NCBI GenBank assembly: GCA_016712885.1
Contig: JADJQF010000002.1
Location: 620,001 to 684,000, forward strand
Source: Candidatus Flexicrinis proximus
Lineage (GTDB): Bacteria; Chloroflexota; Anaerolineae; Aggregatilineales; Phototrophicaceae
Direction: 5' to 3'
Length of the DNA: 64,000 bases
Shown here: one piece after another, positions 49,766 through 58,246 of the stretch
How positions within the stretch are numbered: position 1 is the stretch's first letter
Layout: every line of letters begins with the position of its first letter
Notes under the pieces: model-generated
Told to the model about the DNA's origin: nothing
Database searches by the model: none
What the model saw: only the letters and a program-made list of their open reading frames with translations
Position numbers and translations under genes: made by a program

Positions 49766-52339
49766 CTATTCGCTGCCTTCAAGTGTTGGGCTGGCCGCAG
49801 GAAGCACCTCTGTCCGCGTCGGTGGATACGTCGGAACAGCCGTATTTGTCGCGGGTGGAGTCGGCGTAAAGGGTTCCGTCGGCGCCTGTGTCGGGAGTGG
49901 TGTCGACGTGTCGCTGGCTGCCGTCGGCGTTGCCGTCTGATACAGGTCGGGGACATACGATGGCGTCGGGGTCAGGGTCACCATTAACGTTGGCGTCGAA
50001 TAGGGAGTCGCCTGTGGAATTGGTGTTCCCGGTACAGGCAGTGGGTTCGCGTTTTCTTTGCGCACTTCGGTAATTTCCTGCCACGAGTCGACGTTTTGTT
50101 TTGTGCCGACCTTATTCTTGAGTCGCTGACGGAATGGCAGGACGTAGGTCGGACTTTGGTCGTTGCGCCAGTAGAACCGGGCCTTGTCGTCGTAGAAATA
50201 CAGACCGACGGTATCCCGGCCATCGCCATCCCAATCGCCGGAAACCGCGAGCCCATATCCTGTGTACGGATCGCCGAAATCCTGTACAAACGGGAAGTCC
50301 GCTATACCTTCTGAAGGCGCAACGTTACCCCAGGTGAAGGTGTTTCCGCGCCTGACGGCAATCGAGTCAAGGCCGTCGATATCGAAGTCCCCCGCAATGA
50401 ACTGGTATTTGCCGGGACCGGGAAGCTCCACGTTCAGCCAGTGTTCCAGAATCCCACCTGGTGGGTTAATCGCGCCAAGTTCACAGGTATAGAACAGCGG
50501 GAATCCGTCGTCCGGGGAGTCGAATTCCTTGTCAATGACGCCGATACAGTCATTGGCTGCGCCTGCGCTGAAGCGGCCCGCAACGACGGTATGCGCGCCA
50601 AAGGGTCCGATCCAGACGTTTGACCAGGTGGCAGCCGGGCCAATATCGTTGGTGTACCAGAAGAAGCCATTCTTGAAGAGACCCGGTGTTCTCTGTGTAT
50701 CCGCATTCCAGTCCCCCATCACGAACTTGCCTTTCACAGGGGCATTGGAAAGATAGGTGGTATACGCAGTATTCACGGGCTTGTCGCCCAGGACGTCGAT
50801 CAGGCTGAACTTGTTGTCTATCTTTCCGTAGACAGCAATGGTGTCATACCCTGACACCGGGGTTGGGGTCTTGGTCGGCGTCGCTGTCTTGGTTGGTGTG
50901 GAGCTGGGGACAGGGGTCGCGGGTACGCTCCTGAGCCCCGCGTCGATATTTGATACGCTGATGACGTTGCTCGCGAAAGTTAGACTGGCTGTGAAGCCAA
51001 AATTCGACGAAATTACGCTGTCGATGATGTCGCTGTCAGCATTGTCGTCGGCCCCTTGATTATCCGGCGAAAAGAGTGAACCGGCTGGCTTTAGCACTCT
51101 CACGCGGTACGTGCCACCAGGTGTTGGCGCCCTTACCGTGTAAATCCCGTTGGCATCCGTGGTGTCAGAATCAAGCAGCGTAACCTTATCTGCCGTCCAC
51201 AGTTGAACGACAATGCCGGTCAAACCGGGTTCCCCGGCATCCTGTATGCCGTCACTGTCCAGGTCGTTCCAAACCTTGTTACCAATGTTGACGGGAGTCG
51301 GCGTTCGCGTCGGCGTCGCCGTGCGGAACTTGATGATCCCGGCGTCGATGGTTGTAATACTGATAACGTTGGAAGCGATGCTGATCAGGTCTGTGAAGCC
51401 GATATTGGTACTGGGATTAATGTCGCTGTCCAGCAGATCATCTCCGCCGGCTTGGTTCTTTGGCGAGAATGCATCGTTGAAGTTAGGAAGGACGACGCGA
51501 ACGTAGTAGTTCCCCGGTGTGGGCGCAATCAGCGTGTAAAAGCCTGACGCGTTAGTAGATGCCTGATTAAGCATTTGACTCTTGGCGCTGTTCCACAATT
51601 GCACTACTACACCGGTCATTCCGGGTTCACCAGCGTCCTGGCGGCCGTCCTGATCGAGATCGTCCCAGACAAAATTGCCGATGTTGACGGGGGTCGGAGT
51701 ACGGGTCGGTGTCGCCGTACGGAACTTGATGATCCCGGCGTCAATGCTCGTAATACTGATAACGTTGGAAGCGATAGAGATCAGGTCGGTGAAGCCAATA
51801 TTGGTGCTGGGATTGATATCGCTGTCCAGCAAGTCATCTCCGCTGGCCTGGTTCTTTGGCGAGAAAGCATCGTTAACGTTGGGAAGCACGACACGGACGT
51901 AGTAATTCCCCGGCGTCGGAGCGATAACGGCGTAGATGCCTGAGCCGTCTGTGATGTCTGAATCAATAATGTTGGACTTGCCGCTATTCCACAGCTGTAC
52001 GGTAACGCCGGGCATCCCGGGTTCGCCGGCATCCTGTCTGCCGTCCTGATCGAGGTCATCCCATACTTTATTTCCGATATTGATCGGCGTCGGCGTGCGA
52101 GTCGCGGTCGGGAGAACGAACGTAAAAACAAAAGTGATGCGGGGGTCAATATTCTCGCCCGCTGCGGGTGTACTCCTGTCAGTGCCGTTTTCCTGATCCA
52201 GGGGTCGGTAATTCGGGTCCACAGCCGCGCTGACGGTCATGGTCACGGCATCGATCGAGAGGAGCAGTCCGATCCCAAACAGGACCGCCAGCAGCGACAT
52301 GAACAGCCGTGGAGATAGTAATCGCCGATGGGATGCCAT
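49766..52339 (-). CDS. Large surface protein with three SdrD-B repeats and FG-GAP-like region
   Basis: An 857-residue exported protein. N-terminal signal/anchor helix (about 11-38), then three 132-residue SdrD B-like repeats, each opening NIGNxVWDDLDQDGRQDAGEPG and ending with SIDAG plus a TPTRTPTP linker. A second TPTKTPTP linker leads to a region of about 240 residues with DWNADTQRTPGLF, GDFDIDGLDSIAV and DWDGDGRDTVGLY, the calcium-binding FG-GAP/VCBS pattern of a beta-propeller. The C-terminus is a long Pro/Thr-rich tail. It is probably an adhesin or cell-surface matrix protein; there is no sortase motif. Start 52339 with GAGGG upstream. Confidence 0.85.
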   Translation of the reverse strand: MASHRRLLSPRLFMSLLAVLFGIGLLLSIDAVTMTVSAAVDPNYRPLDQENGTDRSTPAAGENIDPRITFVFTFVLPTATRTPTPINIGNKVWDDLDQDGRQDAGEPGMPGVTVQLWNSGKSNIIDSDITDGSGIYAVIAPTPGNYYVRVVLPNVNDAFSPKNQASGDDLLDSDINPSTNIGFTDLISIASNVISITSIDAGIIKFRTATPTRTPTPVNIGNFVWDDLDQDGRQDAGEPGMTGVVVQLWNSAKSQMLNQASTNASGFYTLIAPTPGNYYVRVVLPNFNDAFSPKNQAGGDDLLDSDINPSTNIGFTDLISIASNVISITTIDAGIIKFRTATPTRTPTPVNIGNKVWNDLDSDGIQDAGEPGLTGIVVQLWTADKVTLLDSDTTDANGIYTVRAPTPGGTYRVRVLKPAGSLFSPDNQGADDNADSDIIDSVISSNFGFTASLTFASNVISVSNIDAGLRSVPATPVPSSTPTKTATPTKTPTPVSGYDTIAVYGKIDNKFSLIDVLGDKPVNTAYTTYLSNAPVKGKFVMGDWNADTQRTPGLFKNGFFWYTNDIGPAATWSNVWIGPFGAHTVVAGRFSAGAANDCIGVIDKEFDSPDDGFPLFYTCELGAINPPGGILEHWLNVELPGPGKYQFIAGDFDIDGLDSIAVRRGNTFTWGNVAPSEGIADFPFVQDFGDPYTGYGLAVSGDWDGDGRDTVGLYFYDDKARFYWRNDQSPTYVLPFRQRLKNKVGTKQNVDSWQEITEVRKENANPLPVPGTPIPQATPYSTPTLMVTLTPTPSYVPDLYQTATPTAASDTSTPLPTQAPTEPFTPTPPATNTAVPTYPPTRTEVLPAASPTLEGSE
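50909..52084 (-). repeat. Three tandem 396-base coding repeats
   Basis: Units at 52084-51689, 51688-51293 and 51292-50909 encode the SdrD-B repeats. The first two are close to identical in DNA as well as protein, the third has diverged, which points to a recent duplication of one unit. Confidence 0.85.
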
Positions 52340-52470
52340 TGCGTACCCTCTATACTGCCCGCATTGAGCGAGAAGACTATGATGTGTGGACGATGCCTGA
52401 TTATCGAACAGGTTAAGGCCATTTGCGTATTCGCGCAACTACCGCGGGAAATCGGTGGGCATCGGAGCAA

Positions 52471-52508
52471 ATAAAAGACCGGAGCAGTCCTCTGCCCCGG
52501 TCTTTTAT
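52471..52508 (-). terminator. Terminator of the second ABC importer operon
   Basis: 12-bp stem ATAAAAGACCGG (52471-52482) / CCGGTCTTTTAT (52497-52508), followed on the minus strand by TTTATTTG, 18 bases after the binding-protein stop. Confidence 0.85.
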
Positions 52509-52525
52509 TGGTACGGCTCAACAGC

Positions 52526-54181
52526 TTATTCGAGCGTCCATTCGTGGATATAGGCGGTGTAACCGTAGAACACCCAGGCCGGGCCGGGATTGAAATTGCC
52601 AATACGCTTATTGGCGACCTGGAAGATGTTCGGCACATAGGTGAAGTTATAGGCTACGTCTTCATGCGTGATCTGCTGAATCTGGTAGTAGATTTCAGCG
52701 CGGCCCGCCGGGTCGCAGCCCGGGAGCGTGCGAGCCTGTTCGACCAATGCATCGATCTCGGGATTCACATACGAGGCGAGGTTATTGCATGCGCCGACGA
52801 TGTCTTCCGCGCTCAGGATCAGCGACATGAAATCATTCGGATCCGGCGTCTGTGTGCCGCCGCTGTTGCTCATCGGCGTCGCGTCATAGGCCTGACCGAG
52901 GTAAATCTGGTCAATATAGTTGGCCCATTCGATCAGTTCGACGGCAACGTCGAACCCGATCTGGTTGAGCTGATCCTGCGCGATCAGTGCGCTGGTCTCA
53001 AAATGCTGGAGGATGTTGCTGTAGGAGATGGTGAACGCCAGACGGACGCCGTCCTTCTCGCGCACGCCGTCGCCGTCGCCATCGACCCAGCCTGCCTCTT
53101 CGAGAACGGCCTTGGCGCCTTCGGGATCAAAAGCAAAACGAGAAATCGAGTTGTCGTATGCCCAGGTCAGCGGGGGAGCGACGGGACCAACTAGCGGCGT
53201 GCCGCCTTCTGCTCCGCCGAGGGTCGCCAGCACGTCTTCGATGTTGAAGCCCATCACGACGGCCTTACGGACGGCGGGATCGCTGAAAATCGGGTGCGGC
53301 GTCTGCTCGACCAGGTTGCCGCTCTCGTCATACGCCGACTGCGGATTGGTCGGATCGGCCCAGTTCAGCGACAGGAAGTTCACAGAGAGCGCCGAGAACG
53401 CCTCGTACTGCAGGTTGCTCTTGTCCGCAATCTGCTGGAACAGGTCACCTTGGAAGTAGGTGTAGTCCAACTCGCCTGACTGAATACCCTGAACTGCGAC
53501 CGCCTGATCGCCGACGACGCGGTTTACCAGGAACGCAATGTTCGGCGTGCCTGCCCAGTAATCCGGGTTGGCATGGAAGCGCTGGCCTTCGTCAGGCGCC
53601 CACTCATCAAGGATGTACGGGCCGCCGCTGAGGTCGGGATTGTTATTGAATTCACTGGTTTCGAAGTCGCTGAAATCGGCAGCGTACTTGTGCGCGGGCA
53701 TGAAGCGGATCGCGCTCAGGTCGCTGAGGATCGAGCAGTTATTGCCTGCGAGGACGACTTCATAGGTCTTGTCATCGACTTTATTGACCGCTTCGATCAA
53801 CGCGACGTTCGGTTCAAGAACGGTGTTCACGTCCGACTTGATGGCATTGATGGAGAAGATCATATCGTCCGAAGTAATCGGCGTGCCATCGCTCCAGACC
53901 GCGTCCGGATTGATCGAGAAGGTATAGGTTAGGCCGTCTTCGGAAATGGTCCAGGTGGTCAGACCCGGCGCAGCAGATCCGGTGAAACTATCCGTGAGGA
54001 ACGGTGCGGGGAATAGCAAGGAATAGGCCTGATAGGACGCGCCATCATTACTGAGGTGCGGATTGAACGTCGCAATGTTCCCGAACCCACGAACTACGAG
54101 TGTATCGGAACTCTGGGCCATTACCGAAAGCGGCATAACAACCGCCAGCAGTACGGCGATCACCACCAAAGATCGTTTCAT
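52526..54181 (-). CDS. Peptide ABC transporter substrate-binding protein (family 5)
   Basis: A 551-residue SBP_bac_5 protein. Signal peptide about 1-22 (PLSVMAQ-S), no lipobox cysteine. Conserved TYTFSINPDAVWSDGTPITSDDM near residue 85 and DYWAGTPNIAFLVNRVV near 205. It contains WVDGDGDGVREKDG, an insert often seen in Chloroflexota binding proteins of this family. Last gene of an operon with an M24 peptidase-like enzyme, two permeases and a lipoprotein, which suggests di- or oligopeptides as ligands. Confidence 0.9.
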   Translation of the reverse strand: MKRSLVVIAVLLAVVMPLSVMAQSSDTLVVRGFGNIATFNPHLSNDGASYQAYSLLFPAPFLTDSFTGSAAPGLTTWTISEDGLTYTFSINPDAVWSDGTPITSDDMIFSINAIKSDVNTVLEPNVALIEAVNKVDDKTYEVVLAGNNCSILSDLSAIRFMPAHKYAADFSDFETSEFNNNPDLSGGPYILDEWAPDEGQRFHANPDYWAGTPNIAFLVNRVVGDQAVAVQGIQSGELDYTYFQGDLFQQIADKSNLQYEAFSALSVNFLSLNWADPTNPQSAYDESGNLVEQTPHPIFSDPAVRKAVVMGFNIEDVLATLGGAEGGTPLVGPVAPPLTWAYDNSISRFAFDPEGAKAVLEEAGWVDGDGDGVREKDGVRLAFTISYSNILQHFETSALIAQDQLNQIGFDVAVELIEWANYIDQIYLGQAYDATPMSNSGGTQTPDPNDFMSLILSAEDIVGACNNLASYVNPEIDALVEQARTLPGCDPAGRAEIYYQIQQITHEDVAYNFTYVPNIFQVANKRIGNFNPGPAWVFYGYTAYIHEWTLE

Positions 54182-54282
54182 ATCTGTGCTCCATTCCATA
54201 GCGGACAGCCAATATATAAATTCTCCGCCCGCACCCATTCTAACCACGACATGTCATGAGGACAACAAATTGATTACGGGAA

Positions 54283-54843
54283 TTATTCCAATAGTCGAAC
54301 GCTGTCCAGCATGGCATTCATCGTCGGCTCAAACCGGTCATGCAGGTCAACCGGAACAGTTAGAATGAACATGTAGACAAAAGTGTTTTCCGATGTCGTC
54401 GCGATGATTTGAGAGTAGATTGCGGAGTCGTCTGTATCCTGCTGGCCCTGCAGGTCGACAACGCGGGCAGGACGTCCGTCAAAGGTCGTGTCCCGCGCGG
54501 GTTCGGTGATGCGCCAGTGCTCCGGGTCGCTGAGTGGACCGTTTTCGAGGTACGAGTCGAGCGCTGCGGTCAGGCTGCCGGGGATTGAGATCGGAAGCCC
54601 GCGCTGAACAGTAAAGAGCGGACCGGGGCTTGCCCCAGCCAATGTCTCACGCGGTCCAGCCAACAGAACACCTTGAATCGGGATGGTGTAATCCCAGTCG
54701 TCCGGGTACTTAAACTCGAAACCAGTCGGACTCTTGTCGAATGTGCGCGTCAGCGGAAGCGCGGTCGGCTTGGACGGGGCACAGGCCGCCAGCATGAATA
54801 CACCGGTTATCACGGCCAAAAGGGACATCGTACGCTTAGTCAT
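54283..54843 (-). CDS. Lipoprotein of unknown function (PsbP-like fold possible)
   Basis: A 186-residue protein with a signal peptide ending in the lipobox LAAC (about Cys21). The rest has the look of a PsbP/Mog1-like beta-rich fold: GFEFKYPDDWDYTIP near residue 45, then LTVPVDLHDRFEPTMNAMLDSVRL at the end. The function is not recognised. It begins just after the DppC stop (start 54843; 54855 is possible and would overlap) and stands between the permease and the binding protein, so it may be an accessory factor of that importer. Confidence 0.72.
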   Translation of the reverse strand: MTKRTMSLLAVITGVFMLAACAPSKPTALPLTRTFDKSPTGFEFKYPDDWDYTIPIQGVLLAGPRETLAGASPGPLFTVQRGLPISIPGSLTAALDSYLENGPLSDPEHWRITEPARDTTFDGRPARVVDLQGQQDTDDSAIYSQIIATTSENTFVYMFILTVPVDLHDRFEPTMNAMLDSVRLLE

Positions 54844-54847
54844 GAAC

Positions 54848-55762
54848 CTAGGCATTTGTATGACGCGAATGATGCGGATCGAGTGCGTCGCGCAGCCCAT
54901 CGCCGATCAGGTAGAAGCACATGACCGTAATCAGGATCAGGATCCCCGGCCACACCACGAGATGCACACCCTGTACGAAGTACGTGCGCGAGTCGGTCAT
55001 CATGTTGCCCCATGTCGGGGTTGGTGGCTGTACCCCAACACCAAGATAGCTCAGCCCCGCTTCGACGAGGATCAGGTTGCCGGCAATGATAGATCCCGTC
55101 ACGATGACTATAGACATCAGATTCGGGAAGATGTGATGCACAAGTAGCCGAAGATCCGAGGCTCCCAACGCCCGCGCCGCCAGTACAAAGTCCCGTTCCT
55201 TCAGCGAAAGCACCTCGGCGCGAACCAACCGGCTGGTCCCCACCCACCCCAGCAGCGCCAGGATCACAATCATCCATTCAACCGGCGGCTGCCAGATCGC
55301 CGCAATCACGACATAAAGTAATAGCGTCGGCACCGAGCTCAATGTGTTGACCAGCCAGGTGATCAGGTCATCCACAAATCCGCCGTAAAACCCGGCAATC
55401 AGGCCTAGCGAGACTCCGATCAGCACGATCATCAGGCTCGACGAATAGGCGACCGCCAAAGACACGCGACCGCCATAGAGCAGCCGGATCAATTGGTCGC
55501 GCCCCAGATGATCAGTGCCGAGGATATGGCCGTTTACCCCTGGGCCAGCGAAGCTTTCGGGTGTATTGGTCCGATTTGCATCGATGTGCAGCACATTTTC
55601 GAGGAGCGGCGGCACAAGGTAGCACACAGCCGTGAGCAGTATCAGGGTGATAAACGCAATAAAAGTCAGCCGGTCACGGACAAACTTCTTGACAGCATCC
55701 TGCCACAGCGAGCGCGCCTGGGCTTCCTGCGGGCTCGATTTGAGATTGGCAACAGCAGCCAT
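54848..55762 (-). CDS. Peptide ABC transporter permease (DppC family)
   Basis: A 304-residue permease: first helix (about 33-50), HILGTDHLGRDQLIRLLYGG near residue 80, EAA loop AARALGASDLRLLVHHIFPN and the usual end GDGLRDALDPHHSR. Lies 84 bases after DppB. Paired with it to form the channel. Confidence 0.93.
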   Translation of the reverse strand: MAAVANLKSSPQEAQARSLWQDAVKKFVRDRLTFIAFITLILLTAVCYLVPPLLENVLHIDANRTNTPESFAGPGVNGHILGTDHLGRDQLIRLLYGGRVSLAVAYSSSLMIVLIGVSLGLIAGFYGGFVDDLITWLVNTLSSVPTLLLYVVIAAIWQPPVEWMIVILALLGWVGTSRLVRAEVLSLKERDFVLAARALGASDLRLLVHHIFPNLMSIVIVTGSIIAGNLILVEAGLSYLGVGVQPPTPTWGNMMTDSRTYFVQGVHLVVWPGILILITVMCFYLIGDGLRDALDPHHSRHTNA

Positions 55763-55846
55763 ACTAGTCCTTACCTCGAATACTGACCGAAAAGTGTTAT
55801 GACCACGGGGCTACCAGCACGCTTCAGGCTTACTTGTCATTCGCCG

Positions 55847-56872
55847 CTATCTCAACCGGATGCGTGGATCAAGCATCGCATACAACAGATCCGAGATGAT
55901 GATGCCGATGATAAACATAATTGAACCGACAACGACCGATCCCATCACCAGCGGATAGTCGCGTTGGAAAACTGCGTTGACTACCAGGCGCCCCAGCCCG
56001 GGCCAGTCGAACACTTGCTCGATGATAACCGCCCCGCTCAGAAGCGTGCCTACTGACACGCCGACATAAGTGGCCACTGGAATCAGAGCATTCTTCGCCG
56101 CGTGTTTCCACCATACCGCTCGATTCGTCAGGCCTTTTGCGTAGGCCGTGCGTACGTAATCCTGCGTAAGCACTTCGAGAAGCTCAGTACGCACAAAACG
56201 AGACACGAACGCAACGGTATTGAGCGAAAACACAAAGACCGGCAGCAGCATGTGCCGCAGCGTGTCGCCGAGGTCGAATCCGCCGCGGCTGGCGATGTCC
56301 CGCATGCCGCTCATCGGCAGGATATCCAGCTTTACGCTGAAAATAATGATGAGCACCAGCCCCAGCCAGAACGGTGGGATGGCGTTACCAACCACGCTCA
56401 AAACCCGAATTGACCAGTCAATCCACGTCTTGTGATACACAGCGGCCAGCAGGCCGAGCGTGATGCCCACGCCATAGCCGACCACTAACGCCGTGAGCGC
56501 AAGCTGCAGGGTCGCGGGTATACGTTCGAGAATCAACTTGAGAACCGGGCGCTTATACATGATCGAATTGCCCAGATCCCCACGCAACAGACCGTAGCGG
56601 GCACCCTGTGTTTCGCCAACGCCGTCCCCGTCCACATCCAGGGTCGTCCAGTAGTTGCCTATGAGCCAATAGAGGTACTGCGCGACCGGAGGTTGGTCGA
56701 GGCCGAGTGCGCGTCCCATCCGCGCGATCGCCTCAGGGTCACGTCGAGGCTGATAAGTAATCAGCGCGATCGGATCACCCGGCGCGGATACCATAATCAA
56801 AAAGGCAATCACGGTAATTCCGAAGAACGTTGGAATGGCTTGAATGAGGCGGCGCGAGATGTATTTTCCCAT
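55847..56872 (-). CDS. Peptide ABC transporter permease (DppB family)
   Basis: A 341-residue permease: YISRRLIQAIPTFFGITVIAF first helix, an insert with a DGDGVGE stretch near residue 80, EAA loop TAYAKGLTNRAVWWKHAAKNALIPV and end YAMLDPRIRLR. It starts four bases after the M24 enzyme stop, so they are translated together. No ATPase genes follow the operon. Confidence 0.93.
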   Translation of the reverse strand: MGKYISRRLIQAIPTFFGITVIAFLIMVSAPGDPIALITYQPRRDPEAIARMGRALGLDQPPVAQYLYWLIGNYWTTLDVDGDGVGETQGARYGLLRGDLGNSIMYKRPVLKLILERIPATLQLALTALVVGYGVGITLGLLAAVYHKTWIDWSIRVLSVVGNAIPPFWLGLVLIIIFSVKLDILPMSGMRDIASRGGFDLGDTLRHMLLPVFVFSLNTVAFVSRFVRTELLEVLTQDYVRTAYAKGLTNRAVWWKHAAKNALIPVATYVGVSVGTLLSGAVIIEQVFDWPGLGRLVVNAVFQRDYPLVMGSVVVGSIMFIIGIIISDLLYAMLDPRIRLR

Positions 56873-56876
56873 CGGG

Positions 56877-58085
56877 TTACGCTGGAATGATCATGCTGTC
56901 AAGATCGCGCGGGTAGAAAGTCATTTGTTCGGCTCCGCCGCCTTCCTTGACAACCACCATATCCGAATGGCGAAACCCGCCTAACTCAGGCACGTAAATA
57001 CCCGGTTCAATGGTGAATACCATCCCGGGCCTGAGTTCGGTCTTGTCGCCCCGATCCAGGAAAGGTCCCTCGTGATAACGCAGGCCAATGGCATGGCCGG
57101 TATGATGCCGCCAGTACTGGGTTAGGTCATGTTTGGCAAAGTAGGCGCGGACGGCATGATCAATGTCACAGCAATATCTGGCAGTCTCAAACGCGCTGAA
57201 CGCTACTTCCTGCAGCGCCAGCATGTGGTCAAAGAATCTTTTGTGTTGATCACTTGGTTGGCCGAGAAACATGGTGCGTTCCAGTTCGGAAATATAGCCC
57301 CACACCGGCGCAGTCGACTCGCCCACCAGCACGTCGCCCACCTGGAACGTAATATTGTTCGCCAGCATGTGAGGCATCGAAGCGCTGCGGCCAATCTGTC
57401 CGCGGTAGATGCCATAAGCGCCGCCGGTGACCATACTCAGGCCGCGATAAATAGGTCCGATTGCATCGACCATCGCCCGTGTCGCTTCGTCGCTGGCGCG
57501 CTTTTCGACTTCAGTTTCGGTCAGTCCCGGCGCGGTATAGCGCTGAAGCAGCCGGAGAGCCAGATTGCCCCAGCGGCAGCTTTCCTGCAGGAGTGTCAGC
57601 TCTGCCGGGGACTTACACATCATCTGATCTTCAACTGAAGACCGGATCGGATAGACGGTAATCGGATCGGCGAGCGGAAGCTCAGCAAGGTCAGGGCCGC
57701 GATATCCAAAGATGTGGGGATAGCCCAGGCCGTCCGCCGCGACTTTCCCCGTAATTCCCATGTCGGTAAGGAGCTTTCCCAACACCGTCATCGGATGCGG
57801 GTCGTCGGGATACTCGGGATAATGAGCGATCGAGTCGATCAGTGCGTTGGAGCGCGCATGTTCGACTTCCATGCGCGGCACGAAGAGACCCCGTTCACCC
57901 TTGCTGTTCATCAGGAATGCAATCGGCCGCTCAGTCGGAATGAAAGCAAATCCGGCGTAATAGATCACATAGTCCCGGTCGAAAAGCACGACACCACTGC
58001 ACCCCGCCGCTTTGATGTTTTCAAGCAGGCTGTTGCAGCGTGCCGCATGTTCTGCGTTACTGATCCTGAGCTGAAACGTGTCCAT
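56877..58085 (-). CDS. M24-family creatinase/Xaa-Pro aminopeptidase-like enzyme
   Basis: A 402-residue pita-bread-fold protein: N-terminal creatinase domain (about 15-145) and C-terminal M24 domain. At the five metal-ligand positions of aminopeptidases (Asp, Asp, His, Glu, Glu) it has Glu256, Glu267, His331, Glu360 and His373/Ser374 (GESTAPVWGYISELERT, HHTGHAIGL, TIEPGIY, FRHSDM). This pattern, with FRHSD, is typical of non-aminopeptidase M24 proteins such as creatinase-like hydrolases or lyases, so peptide cleavage is uncertain. It leads the operon of a peptide-type importer, so it probably acts on the imported compound. No clear ribosome site; 58106 is an alternative start. Confidence 0.8.
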   Translation of the reverse strand: MDTFQLRISNAEHAARCNSLLENIKAAGCSGVVLFDRDYVIYYAGFAFIPTERPIAFLMNSKGERGLFVPRMEVEHARSNALIDSIAHYPEYPDDPHPMTVLGKLLTDMGITGKVAADGLGYPHIFGYRGPDLAELPLADPITVYPIRSSVEDQMMCKSPAELTLLQESCRWGNLALRLLQRYTAPGLTETEVEKRASDEATRAMVDAIGPIYRGLSMVTGGAYGIYRGQIGRSASMPHMLANNITFQVGDVLVGESTAPVWGYISELERTMFLGQPSDQHKRFFDHMLALQEVAFSAFETARYCCDIDHAVRAYFAKHDLTQYWRHHTGHAIGLRYHEGPFLDRGDKTELRPGMVFTIEPGIYVPELGGFRHSDMVVVKEGGGAEQMTFYPRDLDSMIIPA

Positions 58086-58186
58086 GCTGCCCAATCTAAC
58101 CAACATAATTACACGGTCAGATGATAACATGGCGGCGGAGTTCCGCAAGAAGCGTCACCCCAGAACCGGGACTAGCAGATAACAGA

Positions 58187-58210
58187 CAGGCCCACAGTCA
58201 TGTGGGCCTG
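58187..58210 (-). terminator. Hairpin terminator after the three-repeat secreted protein
   Basis: 10-bp perfect stem CAGGCCCACA / TGTGGGCCTG with loop GTCA, 37 bases beyond the stop at 58247. On the minus strand TCTGTT follows. Confidence 0.7.
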
Positions 58211-58246
58211 CTGCAACTCTATCCGGATCTGCGCTTATGCCGATCT

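Noticed and set aside
50909..52084. CRISPR-like array or transposon because of regular direct repeats
   Set aside because: The period is 396 bases, wholly in frame and coding for SdrD-B domains.
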